Shown one piece after another: positions 25,502 through 35,021 of a stretch of 64,000 nucleotides of DNA. Both the position numbers and the translations under genes were made by a program. Under the pieces are notes generated by a model. That model had not been told where the DNA came from. It worked only from the letters and a program-made list of their open reading frames with translations, and made no database searches. This DNA comes from Chamaesiphon sp. 341R_metabat_111 (GTDB taxonomy: Bacteria > Cyanobacteriota > Cyanobacteriia > Cyanobacteriales > Chamaesiphonaceae), in contig JANXVE010000005.1 of NCBI GenBank assembly GCA_025351825.1, forward strand, positions 47,702-111,701, read 5' to 3'. The stretch's first letter is position 1. The number at the start of each line of letters is the position of its first letter.

Positions 25502-26938
25502 TCAATAACAGCCACCTCTACAGGACGGTACTGAGGGAAGTTTCGGTATGTCTAGCCAATCTGACAATTCATGAAATAACCAGTCTCGCTCTGGTGAGGT
25601 TAATTTAGTTCCATCTTCTAGATCTAGTTTCTTAGTTCCAATCAAAATATTCAGTTGCGGAGAGCTAGAGAATTTATCACCGTTATTTCCAATGTGATAA
25701 GTGATGGGCACAATTTCAACCTTTGAAATATACCGTCGATCTGTAGTAAAAGATGAGCATCTAAATCCACAAAATTCTGAAAACAGCGAAATCTTATGCT
25801 CATCAACATGAAGTATCTGCTTTCGTCCCAGCTTGGCAAGAATATCTTGAAGGATAAAGCAAGAACCTATAATGACAGATGGAATCATATACCATAGTGC
25901 GCTGAACCAAAATATTGATGCGTAAGCCAAAGGGAGCATAACAAGATACCAGATAATTGCCATCAGTATACTACCGATTGAATCTAGCTGTAAGCCTCGG
26001 GGAGGAATAGTGATTTCTAAAACCTCTTTAGTTTTTTCGATCGCTACTTTACTACCTAGAGGCTTGCTAACTGAGATTGACGATCCTCGGCCAATCTCTG
26101 ACCATCCTTCCAGAGCTGCTAGTGCTGTGAATGCCGACTTTAATCGTGAATCTTTACTGGCCGCAGTCATCCATTTCAGCCAATCAATTAGATGCGGTGT
26201 CAGATTAACGCGATCGGCAAAGATAATCTGTAGATTTCGGTGGGGTAATCGACTGGGATGTTGTCCAGTTGCCAGACAGATCATTGTTGCTCCCAGTGCA
26301 TAGAGATCGGAGGCAGGTGTTGTTTGTCCACCAAATTGTTCGGGAGGCATATAGCCATAAGTGCCGACAACAGTTATGGTGCTGCCTTCTACTGCGGCTG
26401 CTGTCTGCACTGAACCAAAATCAACTAAATACACTTGCCCTGCGCTATGACCGCTACGGTCACTGAGTAAAATGTTGCTCGGTTTGATATCTCGATGAAT
26501 GACAGCAGGCTGGTGACTGTGGAGATAGTCAAGAATTGTCAGTAAGGACTTAGCGATCGAGATTAGTTCATCTTCACTAAAAGTTCGTCCCGCATTGAGC
26601 CAATGTTGTAAGGATTTTGCCTCGATATAAGTTTGAACCAGCATAAAGCCTTTGCCTAATTCGGTATCAACATCGAAGCAATCGAGATACTTGGGAATGG
26701 TTGGTAGATCCAGTGATTTAAGCACATTGGCTTCCCGCTCAAATAGTTTGAGTTCATCCCAAGTAAAATCAGGGTCAAATAAGAGTAATTTAAGAACGAC
26801 AAAATGTTCTGCTTGCAGGTCTAGAGCTAGAAAAGTTCTTCGACTATTTTGGCGACCGAGCAAGGATTGAATTCGATAGCGATCGCTAAACACTTGCTGG
26901 AGTTCACTTTGTTGAGAGTAGTCTATTTGTATTTTCAT
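25502..26938 (-). CDS. Membrane Ser/Thr protein kinase
   Basis: 478 residues. The N-terminal kinase domain (to about 275) has FVVLKLLLFD (catalytic Lys), HRDIKPSNILL (catalytic loop), DFGSVQTA (DFG) and GTYGYMPPEQF (activation/APE-like region). Two adjacent hydrophobic segments (GSILMAIIWYLVMLPLAYA and IPSVIIGSCFILQ) follow, then a 110-residue C-terminal domain that is not recognised. It is a close tandem paralogue of the next gene, one base apart, with the same architecture. Targets are unknown. Confidence 0.88.
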   Translation of the reverse strand: MKIQIDYSQQSELQQVFSDRYRIQSLLGRQNSRRTFLALDLQAEHFVVLKLLLFDPDFTWDELKLFEREANVLKSLDLPTIPKYLDCFDVDTELGKGFMLVQTYIEAKSLQHWLNAGRTFSEDELISIAKSLLTILDYLHSHQPAVIHRDIKPSNILLSDRSGHSAGQVYLVDFGSVQTAAAVEGSTITVVGTYGYMPPEQFGGQTTPASDLYALGATMICLATGQHPSRLPHRNLQIIFADRVNLTPHLIDWLKWMTAASKDSRLKSAFTALAALEGWSEIGRGSSISVSKPLGSKVAIEKTKEVLEITIPPRGLQLDSIGSILMAIIWYLVMLPLAYASIFWFSALWYMIPSVIIGSCFILQDILAKLGRKQILHVDEHKISLFSEFCGFRCSSFTTDRRYISKVEIVPITYHIGNNGDKFSSSPQLNILIGTKKLDLEDGTKLTSPERDWLFHELSDWLDIPKLPSVPSCRGGCY

Positions 26939-26939
26939 T

Positions 26940-28370
26940 CTAAGTTGCCTTGTTGCTAGGTAAATTCAGCCAATCTGACAATTCATTCAGCAACCAATCT
27001 TTCTCCATGTCTGTCAACCTATTTTTACTATCTATATCAACTTTCTTTGTTCCAACCCAAATATTTAGCTGAGAAGGATGATATCCTGTACTACCCGTAC
27101 TGTCCTTACAGATATAAGAAGTGATCGGTATAATTTCAATTTTTGAAATATGTTTTCGAGCAGCAATAAATGGTGAAAACTTTAATCCAATAAACTTTGA
27201 AGATATCGAGATACTAGAGGTTGTAACTCTAATTATCCGCGTTCTGGTTAGATCGAAAATGATGTCTCGAAGTATTTGCCAAGATAATATAGCTAAGAGT
27301 GGCAATGTGAGAAATGCAAATACCCAAAGTAGCATCTGAACAAATGCCATACTAAGATAGAAAAAAATTATCAAAAATATTTCGCAAAAACCAGAGCGAA
27401 GACCTACTGGTGGGATGATTATTTCTAATGTTTTGCCAGTTTTATTTACTTTTATTCTGCTATCAAAAGGTTTACTAGTGAGTGATGTTTCTTGCCTAGT
27501 CTGTGCCGATCGATCGAGAGCTAATAGTGCCTCATTTGCAGATTTCAATCGTGAATCTAGACTGGGAGCCGTCATCCATCTCAGCCAATTAGTGAAATGC
27601 GGTGTTAGATTGATTTGTTGATGTGACTGCTCAGAAAGAGCATCGGTAAATAGAATCTGCATGTTCTTCTGTGGTAATTGACTAGGCTGCTTTCCAGTAG
27701 CCAAGCAAATTAAAGTTGCTCCCAGTGCGTAGAGATCTGATGCAGGCACTGTTTGTCCGCCAAATTGTTCGGGAGGCATATATCCATAGGTACCGACAAC
27801 GGTGATGGTGCCGTCTTCTCCGGCGGCGGCTGTCTTCACTGAACCAAAATCAACCAAATAAGCCTCACCTGGACTAGAACCGCTTCTGTCCCCCAGTAAA
27901 ACATTGCTTGGTTTGATATCCCGATGAACTACCGCAGGCTGGCGACCGTGCAGATAATTAAGAATGGTGAGTACTGATGTCGCAATTGCGACTAGCTCTG
28001 CTTCACTAAAAGTCCGCCCAGCGTCGAGCCAGTACTGTAGGGATTTTGCCTCAATGTAGGTTTGGACGAGGACAAAGCCTTTACCTGACTCTGTATCCAC
28101 ATCAAAATAGTCCAGATATTTGGGGATGGCTGGTAGATCTAGCGATTTGAGAACTTCCGCCTCTCGTTCAAATAGTTTGAGATCGTCCCAGGTAAAATCA
28201 ACGCCGAATAGTAGTAATTTGAGGACGACAGTTTGTTCTGTCTGTAAATCTAAAGCCAGAAATGTCCTGCGACCTGGCTGACGACTGAGGAGAGATTGAA
28301 TATGGTAGCGATTGGCAAAAATTCTGTTGTTGTGGGTATCTTTCATGAGTATTTTCGATAGCTTTTGCAC
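26940..28370 (-). CDS. Membrane Ser/Thr protein kinase (tandem paralogue)
   Basis: 476 residues with the same order as its neighbour: TVVLKLLLFG, HRDIKPSNVLL, DFGSVKTA and GTYGYMPPEQF, two hydrophobic segments (LIIFFYLSMAFVQMLLW, LTLPLLAILSW), and a C-terminal domain with the conserved pair HISKIEIIPIT and LNIWVGTKKVD. The shared C-terminal domain (KVEIVPIT in the other copy) suggests that both bind the same type of ligand or partner. The gene arose by local duplication. ATG 28346 (MKDTHNN) is an alternative start. Confidence 0.88.
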   Translation of the reverse strand: MQKLSKILMKDTHNNRIFANRYHIQSLLSRQPGRRTFLALDLQTEQTVVLKLLLFGVDFTWDDLKLFEREAEVLKSLDLPAIPKYLDYFDVDTESGKGFVLVQTYIEAKSLQYWLDAGRTFSEAELVAIATSVLTILNYLHGRQPAVVHRDIKPSNVLLGDRSGSSPGEAYLVDFGSVKTAAAGEDGTITVVGTYGYMPPEQFGGQTVPASDLYALGATLICLATGKQPSQLPQKNMQILFTDALSEQSHQQINLTPHFTNWLRWMTAPSLDSRLKSANEALLALDRSAQTRQETSLTSKPFDSRIKVNKTGKTLEIIIPPVGLRSGFCEIFLIIFFYLSMAFVQMLLWVFAFLTLPLLAILSWQILRDIIFDLTRTRIIRVTTSSISISSKFIGLKFSPFIAARKHISKIEIIPITSYICKDSTGSTGYHPSQLNIWVGTKKVDIDSKNRLTDMEKDWLLNELSDWLNLPSNKAT

Positions 28371-28437
28371 TGATATTTAAATGTGTGGACTATCTTCATC
28401 TTTCGTGCCGAGAGGATTAATTATTATTTGCTCTCAA

Positions 28438-29742
28438 TTAATCAACCAGCTTTCGTCCCCTGGTTTCGATCGTCCACGGCATCAGACATAAGCCCAGCAA
28501 AGGAATGAAACCAAGCGAACTGAGTACTCGCAGGATAATGGAAATATCCCCCTTCGCACCGGAGGCGATCGAACCCACCACAAATGGGCCGACTGCGGCC
28601 ACTACCCGACCGATGTTGTAACAAAATCCCGATCCGGTCGAGCGCAATCGTTGCGGAAATAGCTCTGGTAAATAATAAGTGAAGCTACCGAAGATCCCAA
28701 ATACGGTTAAGCCGATAAAGAAATACATCCGCAGTCGGGTTTCTGGGGGTAAATCTGTCGCAAAGGTAGCAAATAGAGAGATCGCCGAACCAATAAAATA
28801 GATAGCAAACATTGGCTTTCGCCCGATTGATTTGGCGATTGGCACTGTCAACAGCGTTCCTAATAGACCTCCCCAGTTAAAGCTTTCACTCGCAAGGGTT
28901 TTCCAACTTTCCATCAAACTGGATGTCTGAGCGATGGTTAAACCTTGGCTTTTGGCTGTTGCTTGGGCTAGAGTACTTGCCACTACGGGAATAAACGAAT
29001 TACAACTCCACCAAGTTAAGAGTGCGACTAAAGCCAGTCCTAGACCGCTGCGTGTGGCTGGCCAGAGTTCTGGGCTGAATAGTTCTGATAATTGCGGTGC
29101 TTTGAAATCAGCCGCTCTCTCCGTCCAGCTTTCTGGTTCTTTGACTAAAAAGCGAATTGCGATCGCGAGTACAGCCGGAATTAAACCGCATAGGAACACA
29201 TACCGCCAGGAAACTTCGGGTTGGTTCTTAAAGAAATTGCCTGCAATTTGGGCATTGACGAAGGTGGCGAGGAATATTCCAAATGGAGCGGATGTATAAA
29301 GCAATGCTCCTGCTTCGACGCGGCGTTTCTCCGGTACCGCTTCCGCCACTAGTGCGGCTCCGGCTGCCCATTCACCACCGATGCCCAGGCTAGCAAAGGT
29401 ACGACAGAGCAGTAACAACCAAATATTGGGGACGAAGGCGCACATGGCGGTGCCCAGCGCGCAGAAGAGCATGGTGATGAGTAAGGTCTTGCTGCGACCG
29501 ATTCGATCGGCTACTAAGCCGAAGATTACGCCACCTGCTGCCCAACCGAGTAACAGGACAGCAGTTAAGATGCCCGTCCAATTCAAGGTGGCTGATTTAG
29601 CCGCCTCGGAACCAATTTGTAAGCCTAAGAGTGTGGGTACACAGTTAGGGGCGACGAAGTTGAAGAGTAATCCGTCGAAGATATCGAGGCCCCAACCCAG
29701 CCAAGCAGCGATTAAAACGATAAGTTGTTGTGATGGTTTCAT
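28438..29742 (-). CDS. MFS transporter, carboxylate/sugar-acid:H+ symporter type
   Basis: 434 residues, twelve hydrophobic segments expected. The cytoplasmic loop GLVADRIGRSKTLLI after the second pair is the MFS motif A, and LGIGGEWAAGAALVAE follows. A repeat of the motif (VPIAKSIGRKPMFAIYF) occurs in the second half, as does YYLPELFPQRLRSTGSGF. The family resembles the SHS/sialate-type lactate and hydroxy-acid carriers. Together with the oxidase at 22262 it suggests uptake of a small hydroxy acid, but this is inference from context. Confidence 0.83.
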   Translation of the reverse strand: MKPSQQLIVLIAAWLGWGLDIFDGLLFNFVAPNCVPTLLGLQIGSEAAKSATLNWTGILTAVLLLGWAAGGVIFGLVADRIGRSKTLLITMLFCALGTAMCAFVPNIWLLLLCRTFASLGIGGEWAAGAALVAEAVPEKRRVEAGALLYTSAPFGIFLATFVNAQIAGNFFKNQPEVSWRYVFLCGLIPAVLAIAIRFLVKEPESWTERAADFKAPQLSELFSPELWPATRSGLGLALVALLTWWSCNSFIPVVASTLAQATAKSQGLTIAQTSSLMESWKTLASESFNWGGLLGTLLTVPIAKSIGRKPMFAIYFIGSAISLFATFATDLPPETRLRMYFFIGLTVFGIFGSFTYYLPELFPQRLRSTGSGFCYNIGRVVAAVGPFVVGSIASGAKGDISIILRVLSSLGFIPLLGLCLMPWTIETRGRKLVD

Positions 29743-29762
29743 TGTTTGAGTTTCCAGAATAA

Positions 29763-30758
29763 TTACAGTAAATTGACGATCCGATCGAGTGTATCTTGCA
29801 CCCGATCGAAATCATGTCCAATAGCGAATTCACCGTGTCCGGCGGCGACTACAAAGTCACTAGTTGAATGCAATTTTTCAACAACGATCTGCGCTTCTAA
29901 TTCGGTACCGTAAGGTGTGTAACTAGCGGTACGGTATCGATCGAATTGTTGTCCGAAAGTGATGGGCTTGTGGTGAAAATGAACGATCGTATTTGTATTA
30001 GGTCGTTCGAGGAAGATCTTGTGAAATAAGGCACTCTCTGAACTGGGTTGCTTAGTGCCCACCACGCGAACAGTGTTAGATCTTGGCAAATATCGCTCGA
30101 CATAGCAGATGCAGTCGGCAGCGATTCGATACTTGTCAGTTTTGCTGGCTGTGGTGAGGAATCCCGACCCAAATCGGATTGCTATTCCCCCAGCTAAGGA
30201 GTCAGCATGGTTTAAGCTCATATCGCGTAAGTACCAGCCAATTTCGATGATTTCGGCAATTGCAGCGCGGGGATCGATTTGGGTGTGCCGTTCGATATCT
30301 TCGCTGAGAAAGTCGAGGATGAATTTGTTGCGAGTAGTTTTAAAATAGGCCGTATCCAGAATCTTGGCACAACTGGGATAAATTAGATCGAGCCGACTGC
30401 GATCGATACTGAGATCGGGATAGATGAATTGGAAGCCACGCGCTTTGAGTGGCAACCGAAAGTTTTTAGCATCAACGATCGCGAAGTGTTCGGCACTGAG
30501 GAAATAGGCGACGATTTTGATAGTGGAATCGGGGTATTTACATTGTTTTAGTACTTCAAAATCATCGATCGAGGTGACTAGAAATAACAGGATTGCTGCG
30601 GGGTCTTGCAATCGAGTGTCATCAAGATCTTCAATTATTTGATACTGGCATACCTTTCTGAAATCTACTAAAAGGCGATAAATAGTATCTGACTTGAAGA
30701 TGTTATTACTTGAGAATTGATGAATGTATAAAGCTCGGTTTTCTAAACTGGCGTTCAT
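29763..30758 (-). CDS. Class II aldolase/adducin-like protein with an extra N-terminal domain
   Basis: 331 residues. The C-terminal 190 residues carry GGIAIRFGSGFLTTASK and NTNTIVHFHHKPITFG, where the HFHH pair is the metal-binding element of class II aldolases, then SYTPYGTELEAQ and AAGHGEFAIGHDFD. The first 130 residues are an unrecognised domain. It lies 20 bases downstream of the MFS start region on the same strand and may act on a related sugar acid. Substrate unknown. Confidence 0.72.
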   Translation of the reverse strand: MNASLENRALYIHQFSSNNIFKSDTIYRLLVDFRKVCQYQIIEDLDDTRLQDPAAILLFLVTSIDDFEVLKQCKYPDSTIKIVAYFLSAEHFAIVDAKNFRLPLKARGFQFIYPDLSIDRSRLDLIYPSCAKILDTAYFKTTRNKFILDFLSEDIERHTQIDPRAAIAEIIEIGWYLRDMSLNHADSLAGGIAIRFGSGFLTTASKTDKYRIAADCICYVERYLPRSNTVRVVGTKQPSSESALFHKIFLERPNTNTIVHFHHKPITFGQQFDRYRTASYTPYGTELEAQIVVEKLHSTSDFVVAAGHGEFAIGHDFDRVQDTLDRIVNLL

Positions 30759-30841
30759 GTATTTAGCAGTGCTGTATTTAGGTTTAATCTAGTTATCGAT
30801 CGCTATCTGGTTGGCGATCGATAATATTTAGGTGCAGATGT

Positions 30842-31126
30842 TTAATTCATCGAATCAAATCTATTTAATTGTTGACATTCGCAATCAAAAATCTCCATCT
30901 CTTTTGGCAGTGGCGGCAGCCCACGATTTACAACATTTAGATCGCGTAGTACGGTATTTAGGTAGTAATTCATCTCTTGTCGCTCGTCGATAAATCCTGG
31001 GTTGTGGGCAATATATTCAAACTTTAATTTGAGGATGTCTAGTTCGGTAGCGATCGCACGGAGCGTTAGCTCACTCGGTAGCATCAAAAGTAGATCGGAT
31101 TGAGAAGAGTGGCGATCTTGAGTCAT
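30842..31126 (-). CDS. Hypothetical small protein
   Basis: 94 residues, acidic, starting MTQDRHSSQSDLLLMLPSEL. There is no membrane segment and no motif I recognise. The frame is preceded by AGGAGG (31132 region, reverse strand), a strong ribosome site that supports translation. Confidence 0.55.
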   Translation of the reverse strand: MTQDRHSSQSDLLLMLPSELTLRAIATELDILKLKFEYIAHNPGFIDERQEMNYYLNTVLRDLNVVNRGLPPLPKEMEIFDCECQQLNRFDSMN

Positions 31127-31369
31127 ATAACCTCCTGTAATGCCAATGGTTTAACCGCTTTACTTAATTTCAGTTAGATTTCGAGTGGATGATTAATTGT
31201 GCTATTGGTATTTAACTGGTGCGAACTATTTCGATTCTGCAATCTATCTTATGAAACTTAACATAAATTTATATTTAGACAACTTAGCGGAAGTAGACGA
31301 TTGAGATCGCCTTCTACTTCCCATCCCTATTAACTGAGAAGATTCTCGATCTTTATGCAATCGATTAGG

Positions 31370-32071
31370 TTATTCTTTTAGTTCATCGCTTTTTAACTGT
31401 TCGATTAGCTCATCGATCGCCTGGGTATTTAATGTTTCACCCAATTCACAATTCGATGAATTATTGAGTGTGCTAGCAGCTCGAATCTCTTGGTGACGAT
31501 ACTCAAGGTCTGATTGGACATTACGAAATTTTTCATACAGAGCGATGAGATCCGCCGAATTGTCAATATTCTGACAACTATTCATTGTCCGTCGCGCTTT
31601 GACTGTTTCCAGATCGATCTCTAGCAGTGATAAATTTGCTTCTTCTTGTGCGTGAATTTCATGAATATCGATCAGCATATTTTGAGAGCTTTCAAATCTT
31701 GCTTGCAATTCAGGTAAAATTCTTTCGATCTGAACCATCTGAGTCATCGCTAACCTTGCTTCGATGATGTTTCCAGTTCGTTTGGCTTCCAATACTACTC
31801 CAATTAACTCCTGGTGACACATACGCTTGAGATTATAGCGATGTTGAATTTCCTGGGTGATGCGCCGAACTCGATCTACGATACTTTGAATCGCCGCAAC
31901 TTTTGATTGCATGGATTCTAATACCTCAGTTATGTGTTCGATCGTCATTTCATCGCTGGTTTTACCTTTAGTTGCCGATCGATCCGGTGGTGTTTCCAAT
32001 AACCAGTTGACTCCTTTAACTACCGACTTGCCTAATTCCTCGCCGAATAACCAGTCGATCGCGCCTTTCAT
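31370..32071 (-). CDS. Hypothetical helical protein
   Basis: 233 residues. A short amphipathic N-terminal piece (MKGAIDWLFGEELGKSVVKG, where WLFGEEL recalls membrane-contacting helices) is followed by long coiled-coil stretches (HITEVLESMQSKVAAIQSIV and onward) ending in an acidic tail. No family was recognised. It is next in line to the substrate-binding protein gene at 32155 on the same strand. Confidence 0.6.
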   Translation of the reverse strand: MKGAIDWLFGEELGKSVVKGVNWLLETPPDRSATKGKTSDEMTIEHITEVLESMQSKVAAIQSIVDRVRRITQEIQHRYNLKRMCHQELIGVVLEAKRTGNIIEARLAMTQMVQIERILPELQARFESSQNMLIDIHEIHAQEEANLSLLEIDLETVKARRTMNSCQNIDNSADLIALYEKFRNVQSDLEYRHQEIRAASTLNNSSNCELGETLNTQAIDELIEQLKSDELKE

Positions 32072-32154
32072 AGTTATTTATCTCCATTAAATTAATGAGC
32101 GGTGAATTATCGATATTTAATAATTCACTCACTCCGACATCTTCTAATTGAAAG

Positions 32155-33555
32155 TTATTTAGCTAGTTCAAAATTGCACTTAGTGCTGTCGCAATTAGTG
32201 GGACTCACCAGGCTATCGATTTTCTGTGCTCGATCGGAACCGTGGAAACTAATTTTGCCCGTAATTCCCTGTACGCTGAAGCCAGGAGCCGCGATCGTTT
32301 GGCGCACGGTTTGGCGATCTGTCGATCGATCTAAAGCGGCTAGTAGAACCTGCATCGCGTCGTAGCTATTGATAATTCGATCGTGAATTTGGGATTTAGA
32401 TCCCCACCAATTAGGAGATCGATCTAGTCGCGCTGTGTCGATAAATTGACGATCGGTAGGATGAACGGGAATGCTAATGATGAGGTTTTTGAGGTAGGCT
32501 AAATTGACTTGAAATAGGTAAGCATCGCGGACGATCGAAGCCCCTAGAATCGGCATTTGTCCTTGGTTTGCCTTGATGACTGATAACACGCGATCGCGTT
32601 CGTTTTCGTCTGTATAGGCATCGGGAATGATGACGATCGTTTTCGCGCCTGCTGCTTTAGCCGTTGCTAGTTCTTGGGCGGCGTTGGTCCGATCGCTCAG
32701 ACGGAATTCGGTGACGATGTTGCCAGGGGGAATCTTGGCTAGGAAGGCTTTACGAAAGGCTTCGCTAAATTTCTTGCCAGGGGTGTAAAATAGGACGATC
32801 TTGTCGGGTTTAGTCGCCCAAAAATGGGCTAGATGTTCGCCACTGGTGGTAGTGGTGTTGGTAACGCGGAAGAAGTAGTTACCATCGTCGTTAGGGTTGG
32901 CGGATAGCTCATCTGTGGTGGTAGTGGCAGAAACTAGGGTTAGTTTGGCTCGATCGTAGATATCCTTGACACTCACGCTTACGTTTGAGGAATAGTGCCC
33001 CAGCACTGCTAGTAAATCCGGGTATTTGGTCAATTCCTCGGCAATTTTCTTAGCTTCGGCTGGCTCATTCCGATCGTCAGCGACGGCGACTAGCAGTTTG
33101 TAACCGTGGCTCGATCGATTCCACTCCCGTTGCCCTTCAGCAGTGCCCTTGAGGATCGACTCGGCGACGTATTCGGGTGCTCCTTGACTGGGAATGACGA
33201 CGGCGATCGTTTTAACTTTCTGGGGGCGATCTCGGAGGATTTGGGCATTCTCGATCGCAATTAACGTTTCGGGATCGTGGTTGACATTCCAGTCTTGCTG
33301 GAGTAGTTCGATCCCTTTGTTGAAGTCTTTGTTCTTAATCGCTTCAAAGCCGTCAATCTTGTTGCGGCGGTTGCGTCCGCCACCAGGGGGAACGAGGATG
33401 ATTTCTTCGCCAAAACTAATCCGATCGAGGTTTTGGGCGGCTTGATAGAGGGATGTGGTGTTATTTGGTTGACATGATTTGAAGTTCATGACAATGACTA
33501 GGCAAATTCCGGCGATCGCAATGTATGCAATCCTTGGGAACCGTGGTAGTTTCAT
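32155..33555 (-). CDS. Periplasmic-binding-protein-like lipoprotein or anchored receptor
   Basis: 466 residues. An N-terminal hydrophobic segment (IAYIAIAGICLVIVMNF) with an adjacent SC suggests a lipoprotein or signal anchor. About 90 helical residues follow, then a type I periplasmic-binding fold (KTIAVVIPSQGAPEYVAESI, LLAVLGHYSSNVSV, NYFFRVTNTTTT, ASIVRDAY). It is clearly related to the C-terminal half of the CHAT protein at 35022: both have KTIAV(V/L)(I/V)P, the GHYSS/GPYSS site and AP-WW or SPNWW. It lacks any adjacent ABC permease, so a sensing role is more likely than transport. Confidence 0.78.
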   Translation of the reverse strand: MKLPRFPRIAYIAIAGICLVIVMNFKSCQPNNTTSLYQAAQNLDRISFGEEIILVPPGGGRNRRNKIDGFEAIKNKDFNKGIELLQQDWNVNHDPETLIAIENAQILRDRPQKVKTIAVVIPSQGAPEYVAESILKGTAEGQREWNRSSHGYKLLVAVADDRNEPAEAKKIAEELTKYPDLLAVLGHYSSNVSVSVKDIYDRAKLTLVSATTTTDELSANPNDDGNYFFRVTNTTTTSGEHLAHFWATKPDKIVLFYTPGKKFSEAFRKAFLAKIPPGNIVTEFRLSDRTNAAQELATAKAAGAKTIVIIPDAYTDENERDRVLSVIKANQGQMPILGASIVRDAYLFQVNLAYLKNLIISIPVHPTDRQFIDTARLDRSPNWWGSKSQIHDRIINSYDAMQVLLAALDRSTDRQTVRQTIAAPGFSVQGITGKISFHGSDRAQKIDSLVSPTNCDSTKCNFELAK

Positions 33556-33760
33556 AATTGAGTTGCTCCAGCGATATATCTAAATATCTACGTGGGTCAG
33601 ATCTAGAATATTTATGCACTGGAGCAACATTAGATTTTTGAAAATATGATGGGCAAATTAAGTCTGCAAAGGCAAATTTTGCCACATTAGCCACGATTTC
33701 AGTCTTAGGCGTTTCATCGGTGGCCATTTAGGCTATCTACCTATCCTGAAACGCCGTCAG

Positions 33761-34851
33761 CTAAACACGATCGGTATTAAAATAATCTTCCATCTGACCT
33801 AGACTATTCCAACCTGCTGCTGCAAATAACAAATCATCCAATTGTTCCGATGACAATTGCTCCAGTTTGGCGATCGCTTCACCCGTCACCATCTCACCCC
33901 CAAACTTTCTGGTGAGGAAGTTTTTCACCGCTTCGATTCGACCTTCAGCCTTGCGTTGAGCAGCTTGCTGTTGGGCCTTAGCCGCCTCTTGTTGGGCTTG
34001 AGCCGCTTGCTGTTGAGCTTCAGCCGCCTGTTGTTGAGCTTCAGCCAACGCCTTTTCCAGGGCTAGAGATTGCGCTCGGTTAGCTTGATAGATTTCGCTC
34101 AATGTTCTCATATCGATCGCGTCCTCATTACTTAATTGTAGTTCCAACTGCTCGGACAAGAAATCAAAATACGAACGTCCCAAATCGATTATAGCATTTC
34201 GCTTCGGATTGTCTGGTGGCAAGCCGTTCGCGCAGCGTCCCTTTGGGGAATCGTCTCCATAAATGCTGCTTTCAGAACTTTCTCTTTCCCCAAAGTCCTC
34301 AACCACAGGGTATCTGAATTTTTTTCTAATTCGGGAATGACGATCGCTCCCATGCGTTCGATTTCGGGAAATAAGTATACGCCGTTACCCCAGGTGGGGT
34401 GGGGTTGAGCTTGGTAACTTTCCAAGGTTTTTTTGCTAATCATCGCCACAACGATCCAGCAAAATTTTAGCTTGGGATCGGCTAATTTGGCTGCTAACTG
34501 TTTGGCTGCTGAGGCATCCTTACTCGCGGCAATCTTTTTCTTGAGATTATCGTAGTTATTTTTTTGCTTGACCCAATCTAGATAAGTTCTAATGCGACAT
34601 TCGCGCAGATTTTCCGGTCGGAGTGTACCGCTAAAAAATTCCAGATTGACGATCGCATCTGTTTTGAGCAATCGAGCATACAAATCTAACTCTCGATCGT
34701 CCTGAACCAGAAATTCAGGATTGGGGATAAATAAAACGTCGAAATCTAAGGTTTCGCTAGAAATGCTCAAATTGTTATCGAATTCTCCCAATCCTTCGCC
34801 CATGATTCGGGCATGTTCTTTAGCAAAAGCATCTTTATAATATTGAGGCAT
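33761..34851 (-). pseudogene. DUF4351-family protein broken by a short repeat insertion
   Basis: Two overlapping frames read as one protein. 34851 to 34189 encodes the N-terminal part (LDFDVLFIPNPEFLVQ..., ending GKEKVLKAAF), and 34306 to 33761 the C-terminal part (NAIIDLGRSYFDF, an AQQQAAEAQQQAA coiled coil, and DDLLFAAAGWNSLGQMEDYF, a DUF4351-like tail). Between them, about 34195 to 34260, is a GC-rich insert whose translations (PQRDAARTACHQ; DSPKGRCANGLPP) are typical of cyanobacterial interspersed palindromic repeats. The insert shifts the frame. Confidence 0.65.
34195..34260. repeat. Interspersed cyanobacterial repeat inside the DUF4351 gene
   Basis: A GC-rich stretch with short palindromes: TCCCTTTGGGGA, and CGTTCGCGCAGCG. 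It interrupts the reading frame of the surrounding gene. The class is recognised by its look, not by a search. Confidence 0.5.
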
Positions 34852-35021
34852 TTGAACAAATTCGCACGATTTCTAGTTGCCAGCAGCATATAGATATCTC
34901 CTAGTTTACTGGTGATCGCTGGAAATCGATCGCGATATAGGCGATTAGTGGCAATTTTATAATTGAGGTTCTCCAGCAATACTTTACAGTATCTACTGAA
35001 GTTAAATGTAAAAGTTATAGC

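Noticed and set aside
32155..33555. Transport function with an ABC permease
   Set aside because: No permease or ATPase gene lies nearby, so a sensory role was preferred.
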